Source: Chitinophaga ginsengisegetis | GTDB taxonomy: Bacteria > Bacteroidota > Bacteroidia > Chitinophagales > Chitinophagaceae | Assembly: GCF_900168065.1 (NCBI RefSeq) | Contig: NZ_FUZZ01000001.1 | Location: 1,488,001 to 1,552,000 of the forward strand | Direction of reading: 5' to 3' | DNA: 64,000 nucleotides | Shown here: positions 17,611 through 27,924 of the stretch, in pieces | How positions within the stretch are numbered: position 1 is the first letter of the stretch | Layout: every line of letters starts with the position of its first letter | Notes under the pieces: model-generated | What the model saw: only the letters and a program-made list of their open reading frames with translations | What the model was told of the DNA's origin: nothing | The model's database searches: none | Program-made: the position numbers and the translations under genes

Positions 17611-19311
17611 TTAATACCCGGGATTTTGTACTATCAACGGATCTGTTTGTGTTTCTATATAAGGAATCGGCCACAGGTAATCCCGCGCAGCATTAAACGT
17701 ACGCACTTCCACCACCCGCATCTCTCCTTTGTTGGGCACCGCGCTGTAATCGGCAATCCCGTTGGCATCTATCTTCGGGGCTGCAGCAAGCCAGCCTCTC
17801 GGCACGCGGCCATAAAATGGTCCCTTCATCACTTTATCGGCAATCTTCCAGCGGCGGATATCAAACAAACGGAATCCTTCCATCGACAATTCATACAGCC
17901 GCTCTTTCCTTACAGCGGAACGCAGCGCTTCCTGCGTGCTGCCGGCAGGAATGTCGGGCATATTTACACCCGGCCGCTTCCTTACTGCATTAATGGCCTG
18001 GTATAAGGTGGCATCCAGCTCGTTGGCTTCTGTTTTTGCCTCTGCGTAAATAAGCAGTACTTCCGCATACCGCGCCAGGGTCACGTTCATGGTGGACTGG
18101 CGTATGTTGTCTTTATCTTTCATATCCACATACTTGCGCCAGCAGTAGCCGCTGAAAGATGCATAAGCGTTAACGGCGTCCTGGTTCACAATCCGGGTAG
18201 CCGGATTGGTGTTGTAGTTCCAGCACTTGAGACTGTCCTTATGCGTTTCAAACTGGTAGTTAAAAAATATAGATCCCGGAAGCGCAACGGTATAACCCAG
18301 CCGCGGATCACGGTTTTCAAAAGGTTTTTGCGGGTTGAATAACGGCGACTGATCAATGGTTAAGCCGTCGGTACATTCGTAGCTGTCGACCAGCGACTGT
18401 GAAGGAATTTTATTGGAAGCGCCGCCGGCATTCCTGCATAAAAACGGATACGGACCTACCCAGGTTACCACCGGCAACTGGTATTGCAGGCTTAATATCA
18501 CTTCAGGCGAATTTCTTCCCTCATAGGAAAACAGCCTGGGATAGCTGTCGTCCAGCTTATACACGCCGAGGTCCATCACGGCTTTGGCGGCATCTGCAGC
18601 AGTTTTCCACTGTTCGTTATACAGTGCAGCCCTGGCTTTAACTGTTAGTGCAGCGCCTTTGGTAGCACGACCAAAATCTGTAGCCGGGTAAGTGGCAGGC
18701 AGCCAGGCAGCGGCGCTGTCCAGTTCTTCCAGCACAAATTTAAGGATGGTTGCTTTGTCGCTCCGCGGCACCTGTGCATTTTCCAGTGTAAGCACGTGCG
18801 TTACCAACGGCACACCGCCAAACATGGACAACAGCTGCTGATACATATACGCACGTACGAAACGTGTTTCGCCCATGCTGCGCTGATACAACGCCGGATT
18901 CGTTACCGCTCTTACTTTTTCCGCATTGTCCAGGATATAATTACAGCGGCCAATCACCTTATAATAGTTGCTCCATACGCCTTGTGTAACCGTGTTATTG
19001 GCGTCATGATTACCGGTGCCTATTTTTTGCAAATCGCTGTTATTCCTTTCGTAGCCAATATCGCTGGTGGCATCCAGCAGTAAAACCAGGGGCAGTCCAT
19101 CCAGCTGACCAGGGTCATTTTCCTTGTCCATTGGCTTATTCAGCCCTTTATACAGCCCGTTCACCGCCAGGAGCAGTTCATCCTGGTTCTTGAAATAATC
19201 GGCGTCGGAAGGGCCGGTTAAAGGATCTTTATCAAGGTAGTCTTTATTACATGCCTGTATCCCTAACAGGGTAACAGCCGCTATCATCCAACAGGTAAAA
19301 CGCTTTCTCAT
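17611..19311 (-). CDS. susD: RagB/SusD family outer-membrane lipoprotein (second set)
   Basis: A 566-residue lipoprotein with lipobox IQAC (Cys21). It shows the SusD pattern: NKDYLDKDPLTGPSDADYFKNQDELLLAVNGLYKG near the N-terminus, GETRFVRAYMYQQLLSMFGGVPLV, and LYELSMEGFRLFDIRRWKIAD late in the protein, with the family ending ...PLIVQNPGY. It would bind glycan or another nutrient at the surface together with the SusC encoded 12 bases upstream. Confidence 0.95.
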   Translation of the reverse strand: MRKRFTCWMIAAVTLLGIQACNKDYLDKDPLTGPSDADYFKNQDELLLAVNGLYKGLNKPMDKENDPGQLDGLPLVLLLDATSDIGYERNNSDLQKIGTGNHDANNTVTQGVWSNYYKVIGRCNYILDNAEKVRAVTNPALYQRSMGETRFVRAYMYQQLLSMFGGVPLVTHVLTLENAQVPRSDKATILKFVLEELDSAAAWLPATYPATDFGRATKGAALTVKARAALYNEQWKTAADAAKAVMDLGVYKLDDSYPRLFSYEGRNSPEVILSLQYQLPVVTWVGPYPFLCRNAGGASNKIPSQSLVDSYECTDGLTIDQSPLFNPQKPFENRDPRLGYTVALPGSIFFNYQFETHKDSLKCWNYNTNPATRIVNQDAVNAYASFSGYCWRKYVDMKDKDNIRQSTMNVTLARYAEVLLIYAEAKTEANELDATLYQAINAVRKRPGVNMPDIPAGSTQEALRSAVRKERLYELSMEGFRLFDIRRWKIADKVMKGPFYGRVPRGWLAAAPKIDANGIADYSAVPNKGEMRVVEVRTFNAARDYLWPIPYIETQTDPLIVQNPGY

Positions 19312-19323
19312 GATTGCTGTTTT

Positions 19324-22300
19324 TTAGAAATTTACATTAACACCAAAACTGTAAACCTTTACAATGGCATAGTTATCGGCCACGCCCACGGCGGTTTCCA
19401 CATCATAGCCCGGCCAGAATTTACTGGACGTAAACAGGTTGGAACCATTTACAAATACCCGCAGGCTGTTGAGCCGCATGGTTTTCACCAGGTTGGCCGG
19501 CAGGGTATATCCTATTTGCAGGTTCTTCAAACGCAGATAGGCAGCGCTCTTCATCCAGAAACTGGAGATCTGCTGGTTGTTGGTACCGCCAAACACCAGC
19601 CGTGGAAATGCAGCATTTTTATGTTCCGGTGTCCAGTAGTCTTTGAAGCGTTCCTGCGCTGTACCACCTACAGAACTTACATAAAAAGGCATGATGCCGG
19701 CGCCGTAAATCAGGCCGTCTACTTTACCTACGCCCTGCAGAAAAGCGCCCAGGTCGAAGCCTCTCCACGATGCGTTTAAGCTAACGCCGTAAGTATAGCG
19801 GGGAATGGTGTTGCCAAGAATTACTTTATCACTTTCATTGATGATGCCATCGCCGTTCTGATCTTTGTATTTAATATCGCCGGGGGCAATGGTACCAAAT
19901 TGTGTGGCATGTTTTGCCACTTCATCTGCATCCTGGAAAAATCCTTCTGCCTGTAATCCAAAAATGGAGTTCACGGGATATCCTTCCCTGCTCACGGTTA
20001 CAGCCGATTGATTAATACCATGCATATCCACTACTTTATTTTTCACATCAGATACGTTAACGCCGATGTTATATTTAAAGTCGCGGATTTTACCATCGTA
20101 GTTAATGCCAAGTTCCCATCCTTTGTTACTTACTTTTCCCGCGTTCTGGTAAGGCGCTTTCAAACCCGTGATCAGCGGGATGTTCAGCAACAGCAGGATA
20201 TCTTTTGTTTTGCTGATATAATAATCTCCTGTTACCGAGAGATGGGAAAACAGGGTCACATCAAATCCTACATCACTCATCTCGGTACTTTCCCAGGTGA
20301 TATTCCTGTTCGCCAGGGCGTCCAGCGTGGCGGCGCCAACTATTTGTCCGCCGAGCGAATAAGAGCTTAAATTCACCACCGTGGCAGAGGGATAAGTTCC
20401 TATGTTCTGGTTACCCAGCCGGCCCCATGATGCGCGGAGCTTTAATTCATTCACCAGCGGTTTCAGGGGCGCCATAAATGGTTCCTCTGAAATACGCCAT
20501 CCGGCAGATGCAGAGGGGAATACGCCCCACTTGCGGCCTTCTGCGAAACGGGAAGATCCGTCGTAACGGGTATTGATTTCGAGCAGGTATCTTTCTTTGT
20601 AGTTATAGTTGATCCTGCCGAAAAAAGAGCGCAGCGACCATTCTTCGCCGGCGCCGCCGTTATTCATATTGGTAGCCGCTCCGGCATCCAGTATAGGATA
20701 GTCGGGTAAAATGTAGTTGTCGCGGTAGGCTGTAAATCTATCCTGGCGGTAGCTGTTCTGTTCTGCACCGGCCAATATTTTCAGGTCGTGTGCACCGTAT
20801 TTTTTCTGGAAGGTAAGGGTACCGCGCATGTTATTGTAAAACTGCCGCTGACTGGAAACGTCCAGTGTGCTTACCTGTGGCCACTTATAACTGGGCGTGC
20901 CATCAGGATGATAGGTTTGCAGCACCTTACTAAATTTGTTCGTATAGGTTTGCACGTATTTGGGTGCAATGTTAATGGAGGCGGTAAGCCATTCTACCGG
21001 CTGGTAATTCAGGGTGGTGTTAATACTTCCCCAGGGGGCGCTTACGCGGTTCAGGCCACCATCGCTGGCGGCAGCAGCGGGGTTGAGGCCCACCCATCCT
21101 TCCCCGCGGGTACCATTGGCATTTACGGCCAGCTGGTTGGGGGAAATATTATTCATGTAAGCAAAGATCGCATCAGCGCCTGCTGACGGTTCGGTGGTTA
21201 CCGGGCTGATATACTGCAGGTCAAACTGCATGTTTAATTGCTTCGAAAAAATAATATCGGTATTACTGCGGATGGTAAGGCGTTTAAATTCGCTGTTATC
21301 CATCAGTCCTTTCTGATCAAAATACCCCAGTGATACCAGCATTTTTACTTTATCCGTACCGCCGTTCACCGTTAAAAAATGGCTCTGCTGAAAACCGGAG
21401 CCTGTTAACACAGCCTTCTGCCAATCGGTGTTCGGTAATGAATCAGAGTTGCCGTTTCCCTGCTGCCGGTATTTTTCCAGCAATGCATCGGAGTATAACG
21501 GGGTACGGCCGGAATTTTTATAAGCTTCGTTGGCGAGCAGCATATAATCCAGCGCGTTGGTGAGGGCAGGAAGATTGGTGGGTTTCTGCCAGCCTACATA
21601 GTTGTTGTAGTTAACAGACAGCTTATTGCTTTTACCTCTTTTGGTAGTTACCAGTATTACGCCATTGGCTGCACGCGAACCATAAATAGCTGCTGATGCC
21701 GCATCTTTCAACACGCTAACGGAAGCGATCACATTAGGATCGATGTTGTTGATGGAACCTTCCACACCATCGATCAGTACCAGCGGATCGGGGTTCTTCA
21801 GGGTACCCCATCCGCGGACACGTACCGTACCACCATCGCCGCCGGGCTTGCCGTTGCCCTGTGTGATGGTAACACCGGGCATGGTACCCTGTAAGCCTGC
21901 CGTGGTTTGCCCTACCGGCCGCGCTGCCAGCACTTCGCCGGATACGGTGGCTACGGCGCCGGTGAGGTTTACTTTTTTCTGGGTACTATATCCTACTACC
22001 ACCACTTCCACCAATGATTTGGGGGTAACGGACAAAGGTATACGAAAAAAATTTTCACCTTTCACAGGTTGTTGTTTTGTGAGATACCCGATACTGGAAA
22101 TAGTGAGCACATCCTGGTCTGTTACATTGGGCAATGAAAACTTTCCGTTTCCATCTGTAAGTACGCCTTTTGTAGTGCCTTTGATGCCTACCGTTACGCC
22201 GGGCAAACCTGCGCCGGTGCTATCTGTAACGATGCCCGTAATGGTTTTCCCCGGTGAGCTGCCTTCCTGTGGTGAAAGCTTTCCGCCGGACGTGGTATTT

Positions 22301-22650
22301 TTTTTGATGACGACGGTGCCATATTTAATCGTGTAAGTAAGCGGAAGATCTTTCAGGCAGATCTTCAGGGCTTCTTCCAGTGATTTGTTGGCGATATTCA
22401 CACTGAGCGGCGGCGCATCTTCCAGTAATTTTTCATCGCAGATAAACTGGTAACCGGTTTGCTTGCTGATAAGATCAAATACTTTATCCAGCGGCATTTT
22501 ACTGACGGAAAGTTTTACGGTTTGAGCGCCGGCGGTTAGTGATGCTGCCAGCAGCAGCCAGGTGGTCAGTTTGATCACCAGCCATGTTCGTTGTTTAGCC
22601 GGCATACGGCTCCTGCTCCCGTGGGAGTGCGCAATAGTAAACAGTTCCAT
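19324..22650 (-). CDS. susC: SusC/RagA TonB-linked outer-membrane transporter with STN domain (second set)
   Basis: A 1108-residue outer-membrane transporter. Domains in order: signal peptide (to about residue 43), STN domain (about 45-115), carboxypeptidase-like beta domain (ITGIVTDSTGAGLPGVTVGIKG, about 135-210), TonB plug (VEVVVVGYSTQKKVNLTGAV onward), and the beta barrel ending ...VYSFGVNVNF. It pairs with the adjacent SusD, and with the FecR encoded upstream for signalling. Met16 (22605) is an alternative start. Confidence 0.95.
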   Translation of the reverse strand: MELFTIAHSHGSRSRMPAKQRTWLVIKLTTWLLLAASLTAGAQTVKLSVSKMPLDKVFDLISKQTGYQFICDEKLLEDAPPLSVNIANKSLEEALKICLKDLPLTYTIKYGTVVIKKNTTSGGKLSPQEGSSPGKTITGIVTDSTGAGLPGVTVGIKGTTKGVLTDGNGKFSLPNVTDQDVLTISSIGYLTKQQPVKGENFFRIPLSVTPKSLVEVVVVGYSTQKKVNLTGAVATVSGEVLAARPVGQTTAGLQGTMPGVTITQGNGKPGGDGGTVRVRGWGTLKNPDPLVLIDGVEGSINNIDPNVIASVSVLKDAASAAIYGSRAANGVILVTTKRGKSNKLSVNYNNYVGWQKPTNLPALTNALDYMLLANEAYKNSGRTPLYSDALLEKYRQQGNGNSDSLPNTDWQKAVLTGSGFQQSHFLTVNGGTDKVKMLVSLGYFDQKGLMDNSEFKRLTIRSNTDIIFSKQLNMQFDLQYISPVTTEPSAGADAIFAYMNNISPNQLAVNANGTRGEGWVGLNPAAAASDGGLNRVSAPWGSINTTLNYQPVEWLTASINIAPKYVQTYTNKFSKVLQTYHPDGTPSYKWPQVSTLDVSSQRQFYNNMRGTLTFQKKYGAHDLKILAGAEQNSYRQDRFTAYRDNYILPDYPILDAGAATNMNNGGAGEEWSLRSFFGRINYNYKERYLLEINTRYDGSSRFAEGRKWGVFPSASAGWRISEEPFMAPLKPLVNELKLRASWGRLGNQNIGTYPSATVVNLSSYSLGGQIVGAATLDALANRNITWESTEMSDVGFDVTLFSHLSVTGDYYISKTKDILLLLNIPLITGLKAPYQNAGKVSNKGWELGINYDGKIRDFKYNIGVNVSDVKNKVVDMHGINQSAVTVSREGYPVNSIFGLQAEGFFQDADEVAKHATQFGTIAPGDIKYKDQNGDGIINESDKVILGNTIPRYTYGVSLNASWRGFDLGAFLQGVGKVDGLIYGAGIMPFYVSSVGGTAQERFKDYWTPEHKNAAFPRLVFGGTNNQQISSFWMKSAAYLRLKNLQIGYTLPANLVKTMRLNSLRVFVNGSNLFTSSKFWPGYDVETAVGVADNYAIVKVYSFGVNVNF

Positions 22651-22702
22651 ACTATCTTTTGGTTGAGTTTAAATAATTCATACGTGGAGTAGTACTCCTG
22701 GT

Positions 22703-23962
22703 TTATTTCATAGTGGCGGGCATTACGGTGATACGGTTTCCTTTGACGATAAAATGCACCCTTCCGGTTTGCTCCAGCAGTTCCAGCAGCTGTGTTACAT
22801 TTTCCTTGCGGGTCATACTGCCAAACAGCTGAATACCGGAAAGATCGCCTTCGTATTCGATGTCCACATCATACCACCGGGCTATCTGCCGCATGATAAC
22901 GGTGATATCTGTTTTGCGGAACCTGAACTGTCCTTCTTTCCAGGCCATTACTTCTTCCATATCCGGACGTGTAATTAAAAAATGGTCTTCCTTTTCAGCG
23001 ATGCTTGCCTGCTGACCGGGCTTCATCATGGTAGTAGCGGCCCCCTGTGTAACGCTCACAGCGCCTTCCAGCAGGGTTGTTTTTACGCGGGCTTCATCGG
23101 TGTAAGCCATTACGTTAAAGTGCGTGCCCAGTACTTTCACCTGTACACCGGATGTTTGCACGATAAAAGGTTTCGCGGCTTGCTGAGCAATTTCAAAATA
23201 AGCTTCCCCGGTGAGGCGTACTGTTCTGTTACTGCCCGCAAACGCCACGGGGAATGTCAGCGAGGAAGCGGCGTTCAGCCATACCTGGCTGCCGTCGGGC
23301 AATACTACCTGGTACTGTCCGCCTTTGGGCGTACGGATGGTATTGTACTCGGGAGCAGCGCTGTTACTGCCTGCGGCGTGATACGCGAGCCGGCCGCTGT
23401 CCAGTTTAATGATACGGGTATTCCCCTGTTTGCCTACGGTGCCTGTTCCTGCATTGTCCAGCACAATAGTGCTGCCATCTGCCAGGATCAGCTCTGCTTT
23501 ATTACCTGTGGATATGGGTGATACTGTTTTTTTGGATACTAACGGCGCCGGGCCTACGTAATAATAGCGCCAGGTGTAACCCGCTGCCAGTATAAATGCT
23601 ACTGCTGCTGCCGCGGCCATTGTTTTATAAAAGGTGCGGATTTTTTTCCGGGAGATATGATAACGGTTATCTGCCTCCTGGACAGGTTGTTGCGCGGAGT
23701 CGTTTGTATCCTCATCATGATCTTTCCGGGTGAGCGCCTGCCGCAGTGCTGCGGTTTCCATCACTTTATTAAAAGCCTGTTGCAGATCTGGGTGAGCGGC
23801 ATCAGTATACCTGTCTTCCGCCAGTATGGCTGCAATCATTTCTTCCAGTGCCGGCCCGTTACGATCCGTCTGCATCAATGCCTGCAGGCGCCTGGTTTCT
23901 TCCGGTGTAATCCGGTTGTCCAGGTATTTCTCCAATAAATCTTTTAACTCATCGTGTAACAT
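22703..23962 (-). CDS. fecR: FecR family anti-sigma factor (second set)
   Basis: A 419-residue protein when started at the ATG at 23962 (MLHDELKDLLEKYL); an in-frame upstream ATG at 23980 is possible. It has a membrane helix (about 113-134), a FecR domain with TPKGGQYQVVLPDGSQVWLNAASSLTFP, and a C-terminal DUF4974-type domain with DITVIMRQIARWYDVDIEYEG. The long linker with SAAPEYNTIRTPKGG is usual for Chitinophagaceae FecR. It should control the sigma factor encoded upstream and read transport state from SusC. Confidence 0.93.
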   Translation of the reverse strand: MLHDELKDLLEKYLDNRITPEETRRLQALMQTDRNGPALEEMIAAILAEDRYTDAAHPDLQQAFNKVMETAALRQALTRKDHDEDTNDSAQQPVQEADNRYHISRKKIRTFYKTMAAAAAVAFILAAGYTWRYYYVGPAPLVSKKTVSPISTGNKAELILADGSTIVLDNAGTGTVGKQGNTRIIKLDSGRLAYHAAGSNSAAPEYNTIRTPKGGQYQVVLPDGSQVWLNAASSLTFPVAFAGSNRTVRLTGEAYFEIAQQAAKPFIVQTSGVQVKVLGTHFNVMAYTDEARVKTTLLEGAVSVTQGAATTMMKPGQQASIAEKEDHFLITRPDMEEVMAWKEGQFRFRKTDITVIMRQIARWYDVDIEYEGDLSGIQLFGSMTRKENVTQLLELLEQTGRVHFIVKGNRITVMPATMK

Positions 23963-24096
23963 AAAACCGGATGCAAGCACAACACTCTCATGAAGGGTTG
24001 TATAATAAAGACGAAAAAAGAACGGGCGGGAATCCTTCTGTCGCCGGAAAATATTATTCTTCGTTTAACCGGCAACGTTATCACCTGTTTCCATAC

Positions 24097-24663
24097 TTAT
24101 GTAACATGCTCTGCTCTCCCACCCATATACTTCCGGATGGCGGCAATGGACCGTGCGATATAATTTTTGGAGGTGACCCTGGAAATATTCATCTGCCGGG
24201 CTATTTCATCGTGCGACATTCCCTGGAAGCGGCTCAGCCGGAAAGCCAGTTGCATTTGTGCGGGCAGCTGATTGATGGCTGCATGCAACTGGCCTTCGAA
24301 ATCCTTTAGTTCCAGTTTGTCCTGTGCAGAGGGAAGGTCTGATGCCATGTACACGTGGTGTCCTTCTTCCTGCACCGTAGGCAATACCCTTTTCCGGAAT
24401 TCATCCAGGATCAGGTTTTTCGCCGTAGTATACAGGAAGGCGTCGAAACGGTTTACCGCCAGCAGGCGTTCCCGGTTCATCCAGATCTTTATAAAAATTT
24501 CCTGTGTCAGGTCTTCTGCCAGGGCAGGCGACTTAACAAATTGCAGGGTGTTGGCATACATCTTCCCCCAGTAACGGTTAAACAACCGCTGGAAGGCGGG
24601 CTGATCCCCCGCTGCCACACGCAGCAACAGCTCTTTTTCATTATGTGGACTATCTATCGGCAA
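24097..24663 (-). CDS. ECF sigma-70 factor (second set)
   Basis: A 188-residue sigma factor. Region 2 is AFQRLFNRYWGKMYANTLQFVKSPALAEDLTQEIFIKIW and region 4 is LPAQMQLAFRLSRFQGMSHDEIARQMNISRVTSKNYIARSI. It lies 111 bases after the FAD oxidoreductase gene and 134 bases before the FecR gene on the same strand, so it may be read from its own promoter or from upstream. Confidence 0.95.
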   Translation of the reverse strand: MPIDSPHNEKELLLRVAAGDQPAFQRLFNRYWGKMYANTLQFVKSPALAEDLTQEIFIKIWMNRERLLAVNRFDAFLYTTAKNLILDEFRKRVLPTVQEEGHHVYMASDLPSAQDKLELKDFEGQLHAAINQLPAQMQLAFRLSRFQGMSHDEIARQMNISRVTSKNYIARSIAAIRKYMGGRAEHVT

Positions 24664-24774
24664 GGAAGGTCATGGAATTTATTACAAAATAATCATTTCG
24701 CGGAACTACCTGTACTTATAAAGACGATAAAAATTGTAAACCGAATCCTTCCTTTTCTTTTTTTTCCAAAATAA

Positions 24775-26763
24775 TTATCTCGGAACAAATAACACCGCAT
24801 CTGCGGCTATTATGCCGTCCGTTTTGTGATTGTCTATTTCCACGTAGGCGCCGTTTCCGGCTTTCAGCTGGTAGGTGCCCAGGCTCACCCATTCGCCGCT
24901 GGTTTGTCCCTCTACCTTTATACTTGCTGCCGCAACTTCCACTTCCTTCACGGTGCGGCCATCGAATACTTTTACGTGTGCATTCCCATCCAAACCGGGG
25001 AGGCGTGGTACGTAGGTAAATACCTCATATTTACCGGCTTTCTGGATAGCAGGTGAAAAACGTATTGATTTATGCACGGCTCCCTTGCTGTCGTCTGTAA
25101 GCAGGGATGGACCATAGCCCCCATGAATCAGCTTTTTCCATTCGCCGGTGATGGTTACGTGTTGCTCGTCGTTGTCATCCACCAGTATTTCAGCGGGACT
25201 GTTATCCACCAGCGGATTGGTACGCAGCATGGTTTGTATTTTCTGTACATCAGCCTCCTGGATGGAACTGCGCTGATCGATGGCTACAGCAGCCGCCGTG
25301 GCAGCGGATTGCCCCAGTACCATAAACACCGGTTCCATACGGATAGAGCCATAGGCAATGTGCGACGCCGATAAACAAACCGGCACCAATACATTTTTCG
25401 CATCCTCCGGTTTAGGTGTAATGGACCTGTAAGAAACCGGGTAAGGGCCAAGACCACCAATCTGCACATCTCCCTCATTTTTTACCATCCCATTTACTAC
25501 AATACGCTGGCAGTTATGGGAATCCATATTATAGGCGGCCATACCAATAGGGTCCGTTACTTTCTCGCGGCCTTCGCAATTGGCCTGTGTCATCACATAT
25601 CCGCCGATCATGCGTCTTGCCTCACGTATATACAACTGGGTTGACCAGTTCCCGTTATCGGTGTATTCATCTTTCGGGTATCCCCATTGTAACATTTGTT
25701 CCCGGAGATGGGCGGGCACCCGTTCGTCGTGTCCTATAAAATAGAGCAGCCCTTTGGTATACAGCTCATGATCGTGGATGATCTTTTTCCGGGTAGCGGG
25801 ATCGGCCTCCGGATAGTTGTAGTTCATACCAATCATATCCGTGGAAAAAGCGCCGTAGTTATTGATATCCGTTTTCCCGTTGGGCATGAGGTCTATCTTG
25901 AGATTGGGCTTCAGGATCTTAGGCTGGGTAGCGTCCAGCACGCGTAGCAGCAGTTCATAACGCGACGGATCATAATCGTCCGGCTTTGTAATAGGAATAC
26001 TGTTTTCCGGGCGGTTGCTCAGGCAGATCCTGAAATTATACGCCTGTACCTTTTTATCTCCCGTCCCGTGCGCCGCCAGGGAATCGGTACTGATGCCCCA
26101 CAGCAGGCCACTTTCGGGTTTGCCGGGTATTTTGTACGGATCAATGCCATCGGGGAACTGGTGCTTATCGAGCAGTTGCACACCGTTATAGGTTTCGTTG
26201 TATTGTGCGTTGGGTTCCCGGCCAACGGTGTAGGAAATGCCTGCTTGGGCCATCAGGTCGCCTTCGTAGGAGCAATCGATGAACATTTTGGCTTTTACCA
26301 CCTGCGCAGCGGGACCGTTCACGGTTATTTCCGTAACATACCCGTTTTGCTTTACAGCGTTAGTGATGGTGTATCCGTACAGCACTTCCACTTTGGCGGC
26401 ATCGATATACTGGTGGAAAGTAGCTTCTGCCACATGGGGTTCAAAGATCCATTGTTCCAGTTTTCCGTAATGGTTGCCGATCCGGCGGTAGAAGTTACGC
26501 GACAACCCGGTGATAGCGTACTTATTACCGATGTCGGTATATCCCAAACCGCCAGAGGTAAGGCCGCCCAGGTGTTTTTCCGGTGATACCAGCAGCACTG
26601 TTTTGTGCAACTGCTTTGCGGTATAGGCGGCAATTACCCCTGCGGAGGTGCCGCCGTACACGCAAATGTCCACCTCCCTGGGGGGAGCCGTAAACCCGTA
26701 ACTGCTAAGCGGAAGGAGATATCCTGTACATACAAGAAGGATAGAAAAGAGTTTGATTTTCAT
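24775..26763 (-). CDS. Exported FAD-dependent oxidoreductase with golvesin-type C-terminal domain
   Basis: A 662-residue protein with an N-terminal signal peptide (about 1-25). The FAD-binding motif is DICVYGGTSAGVIAAYTAKQ at about 31-50, followed by HLGGLTSGGLGYTDIGN, typical of the FAD_oxidored (PF12831) group often annotated as xanthan-lyase-like. The last 130 residues (HGGYGPSLLTDDSKG ... DAVLFVPR) match the golvesin/xanthan-lyase C-terminal beta domain, probably carbohydrate binding. Substrate and reaction are unknown, though the context suggests oxidation of a sugar unit. It is the first gene before the second ECF/FecR/SusCD set. Confidence 0.88.
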   Translation of the reverse strand: MKIKLFSILLVCTGYLLPLSSYGFTAPPREVDICVYGGTSAGVIAAYTAKQLHKTVLLVSPEKHLGGLTSGGLGYTDIGNKYAITGLSRNFYRRIGNHYGKLEQWIFEPHVAEATFHQYIDAAKVEVLYGYTITNAVKQNGYVTEITVNGPAAQVVKAKMFIDCSYEGDLMAQAGISYTVGREPNAQYNETYNGVQLLDKHQFPDGIDPYKIPGKPESGLLWGISTDSLAAHGTGDKKVQAYNFRICLSNRPENSIPITKPDDYDPSRYELLLRVLDATQPKILKPNLKIDLMPNGKTDINNYGAFSTDMIGMNYNYPEADPATRKKIIHDHELYTKGLLYFIGHDERVPAHLREQMLQWGYPKDEYTDNGNWSTQLYIREARRMIGGYVMTQANCEGREKVTDPIGMAAYNMDSHNCQRIVVNGMVKNEGDVQIGGLGPYPVSYRSITPKPEDAKNVLVPVCLSASHIAYGSIRMEPVFMVLGQSAATAAAVAIDQRSSIQEADVQKIQTMLRTNPLVDNSPAEILVDDNDEQHVTITGEWKKLIHGGYGPSLLTDDSKGAVHKSIRFSPAIQKAGKYEVFTYVPRLPGLDGNAHVKVFDGRTVKEVEVAAASIKVEGQTSGEWVSLGTYQLKAGNGAYVEIDNHKTDGIIAADAVLFVPR

Positions 26764-26870
26764 ACGTGAAACAATAACCGCCCTTTAAGAAGACCGTTAT
26801 GTTTATAAAGACGAAAAAAAAGGTAACAGGAATGTGTCTGTCTAAAAAAAAATATATCAAAGGGGGTTAG

Positions 26871-26878
26871 TATCTTTG
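26871..26878 (+). promoter_or_regulatory. Promoter -7 element of folD
   Basis: TATCTTTG matches TAnnTTTG exactly and lies 50 bases before the folD ATG at 26929. Transcription from here would begin downstream of the alternative GTG at 26878, which supports 26929 as the true start. No -33 TTTG is evident. Confidence 0.5.
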
Positions 26879-26928
26879 TGCCCTTCCACGGTACAACTAC
26901 CTCAACACACGGAAATAAACATCTGAAT

Positions 26929-27789
26929 ATGACAACAACAACAGTACTGCTCGACGGAAAAGCCTTATCCAAACGAATGGAAGCGGAATTAAAGATCAGG
27001 GTGCAGCGCATCATTGAAAAAACGGGTGTGGTGCCTGTACTGGCTACCATCCTGGTGGGCGATGATCCTTCCTCGGAAGTATATGTGAAAATGAAAGGTA
27101 ATGCGTGTGAGCGGGTGGGTATGACCTCCGTAAAAGTACACCTGCCAAAGGAAACCACTACCAAAGAGTTGCTGGATACCATCAAAAAGCTGAATAACGA
27201 CGACCAGATCTGCGGCATCCTGTTGCAACACCCGGTTCCGCACCAGATCGATGAAAGGGCGTGTTTTGATAAAATACATATTGATAAAGATGTAGATGGG
27301 GTTACCTGCCTGGGTTTTGGCCGGATGTCGATGAATGAACCCGCTTATGGCAGTGCCACCCCTGCCGGAATTATGGAGCTGCTGAAGCATTACCAGATAC
27401 CCATTGCGGGCAAACATGCGGTAGTAGTAGGCCGGAGTCCTATCCTGGGTAAACCGGTAGCCATGATGCTGCTGAATGAAAATGCCACGGTTACTATTTG
27501 TCATTCGCGGACCAATAATTTACCAGAGCTTATCAAACAGGCAGATATCATAGTAGGCGCCGTGGGCAAGCCTGAATTTATAAAAGCCGAGTGGATAAAA
27601 GACGATGCCATTGTAATAGATGCCGGTTATCATAAAGGCGGCATCGGCGATATAGAACTGGGGCCGCTGGCAGACCGTGTAGCCGCCTACACACCAGTAC
27701 CGGGTGGCGTTGGCCCTATGACCATCGCAAAGCTGATTGCACAAACAGTGGAATCTGCTGAAAGGAAACTGGGATCTTCCAGGAAATAA
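26929..27789 (+). CDS. folD: Methylenetetrahydrofolate dehydrogenase / cyclohydrolase
   Basis: A 286-residue cytoplasmic enzyme when started at the ATG at 26929; the frame is open from a GTG at 26878 but those 17 residues look unlike the family. FolD interconverts 5,10-methylene-THF and 10-formyl-THF. The catalytic [13 protein letters not shown] motif (Tyr and Lys), [12 protein letters not shown] and PCTPxG-like [12 protein letters not shown] are present, as are the NADP-binding [15 protein letters not shown] and the family end [14 protein letters not shown]. It is a single housekeeping gene, followed by a terminator hairpin. Confidence 0.97.
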   Translation: MTTTTVLLDGKALSKRMEAELKIRVQRIIEKTGVVPVLATILVGDDPSSEVYVKMKGNACERVGMTSVKVHLPKETTTKELLDTIKKLNNDDQICGILLQHPVPHQIDERACFDKIHIDKDVDGVTCLGFGRMSMNEPAYGSATPAGIMELLKHYQIPIAGKHAVVVGRSPILGKPVAMMLLNENATVTICHSRTNNLPELIKQADIIVGAVGKPEFIKAEWIKDDAIVIDAGYHKGGIGDIELGPLADRVAAYTPVPGGVGPMTIAKLIAQTVESAERKLGSSRK

Positions 27790-27806
27790 TATCTTAAAAA
27801 ATAAGG

Positions 27807-27840
27807 AACAGCTGCAGGTAACTACATACCCGCAGCTGTT
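27807..27840 (+). terminator. Terminator hairpin after folD
   Basis: Arms AACAGCTGC and GCAGCTGTT pair, with an inner GGTA/TACC pair and one A-C mismatch, 17 bases past the folD stop codon. A T-rich stretch (ATTGTCCTTTTT) follows. Confidence 0.65.
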
Positions 27841-27924
27841 ATTGTCCTTTTTCGCCCGCCTGATTGTCGTATTCTCCCCCTTTCCTTATCGATATATCCG
27901 GTTAAGTTTGTGGAAAAGAAAATC

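Noticed and set aside
21743..22336. 197-codon frame antisense to SusC2
   Set aside because: Composition is the mirror of the SusC coding frame (proline and threonine rich); the SusC frame has clear domains.
26878..26928. Upstream GTG extension of folD
   Set aside because: The -7 element at 26871-26878 would place transcription start after this GTG, and FolD proteins begin near the later ATG.
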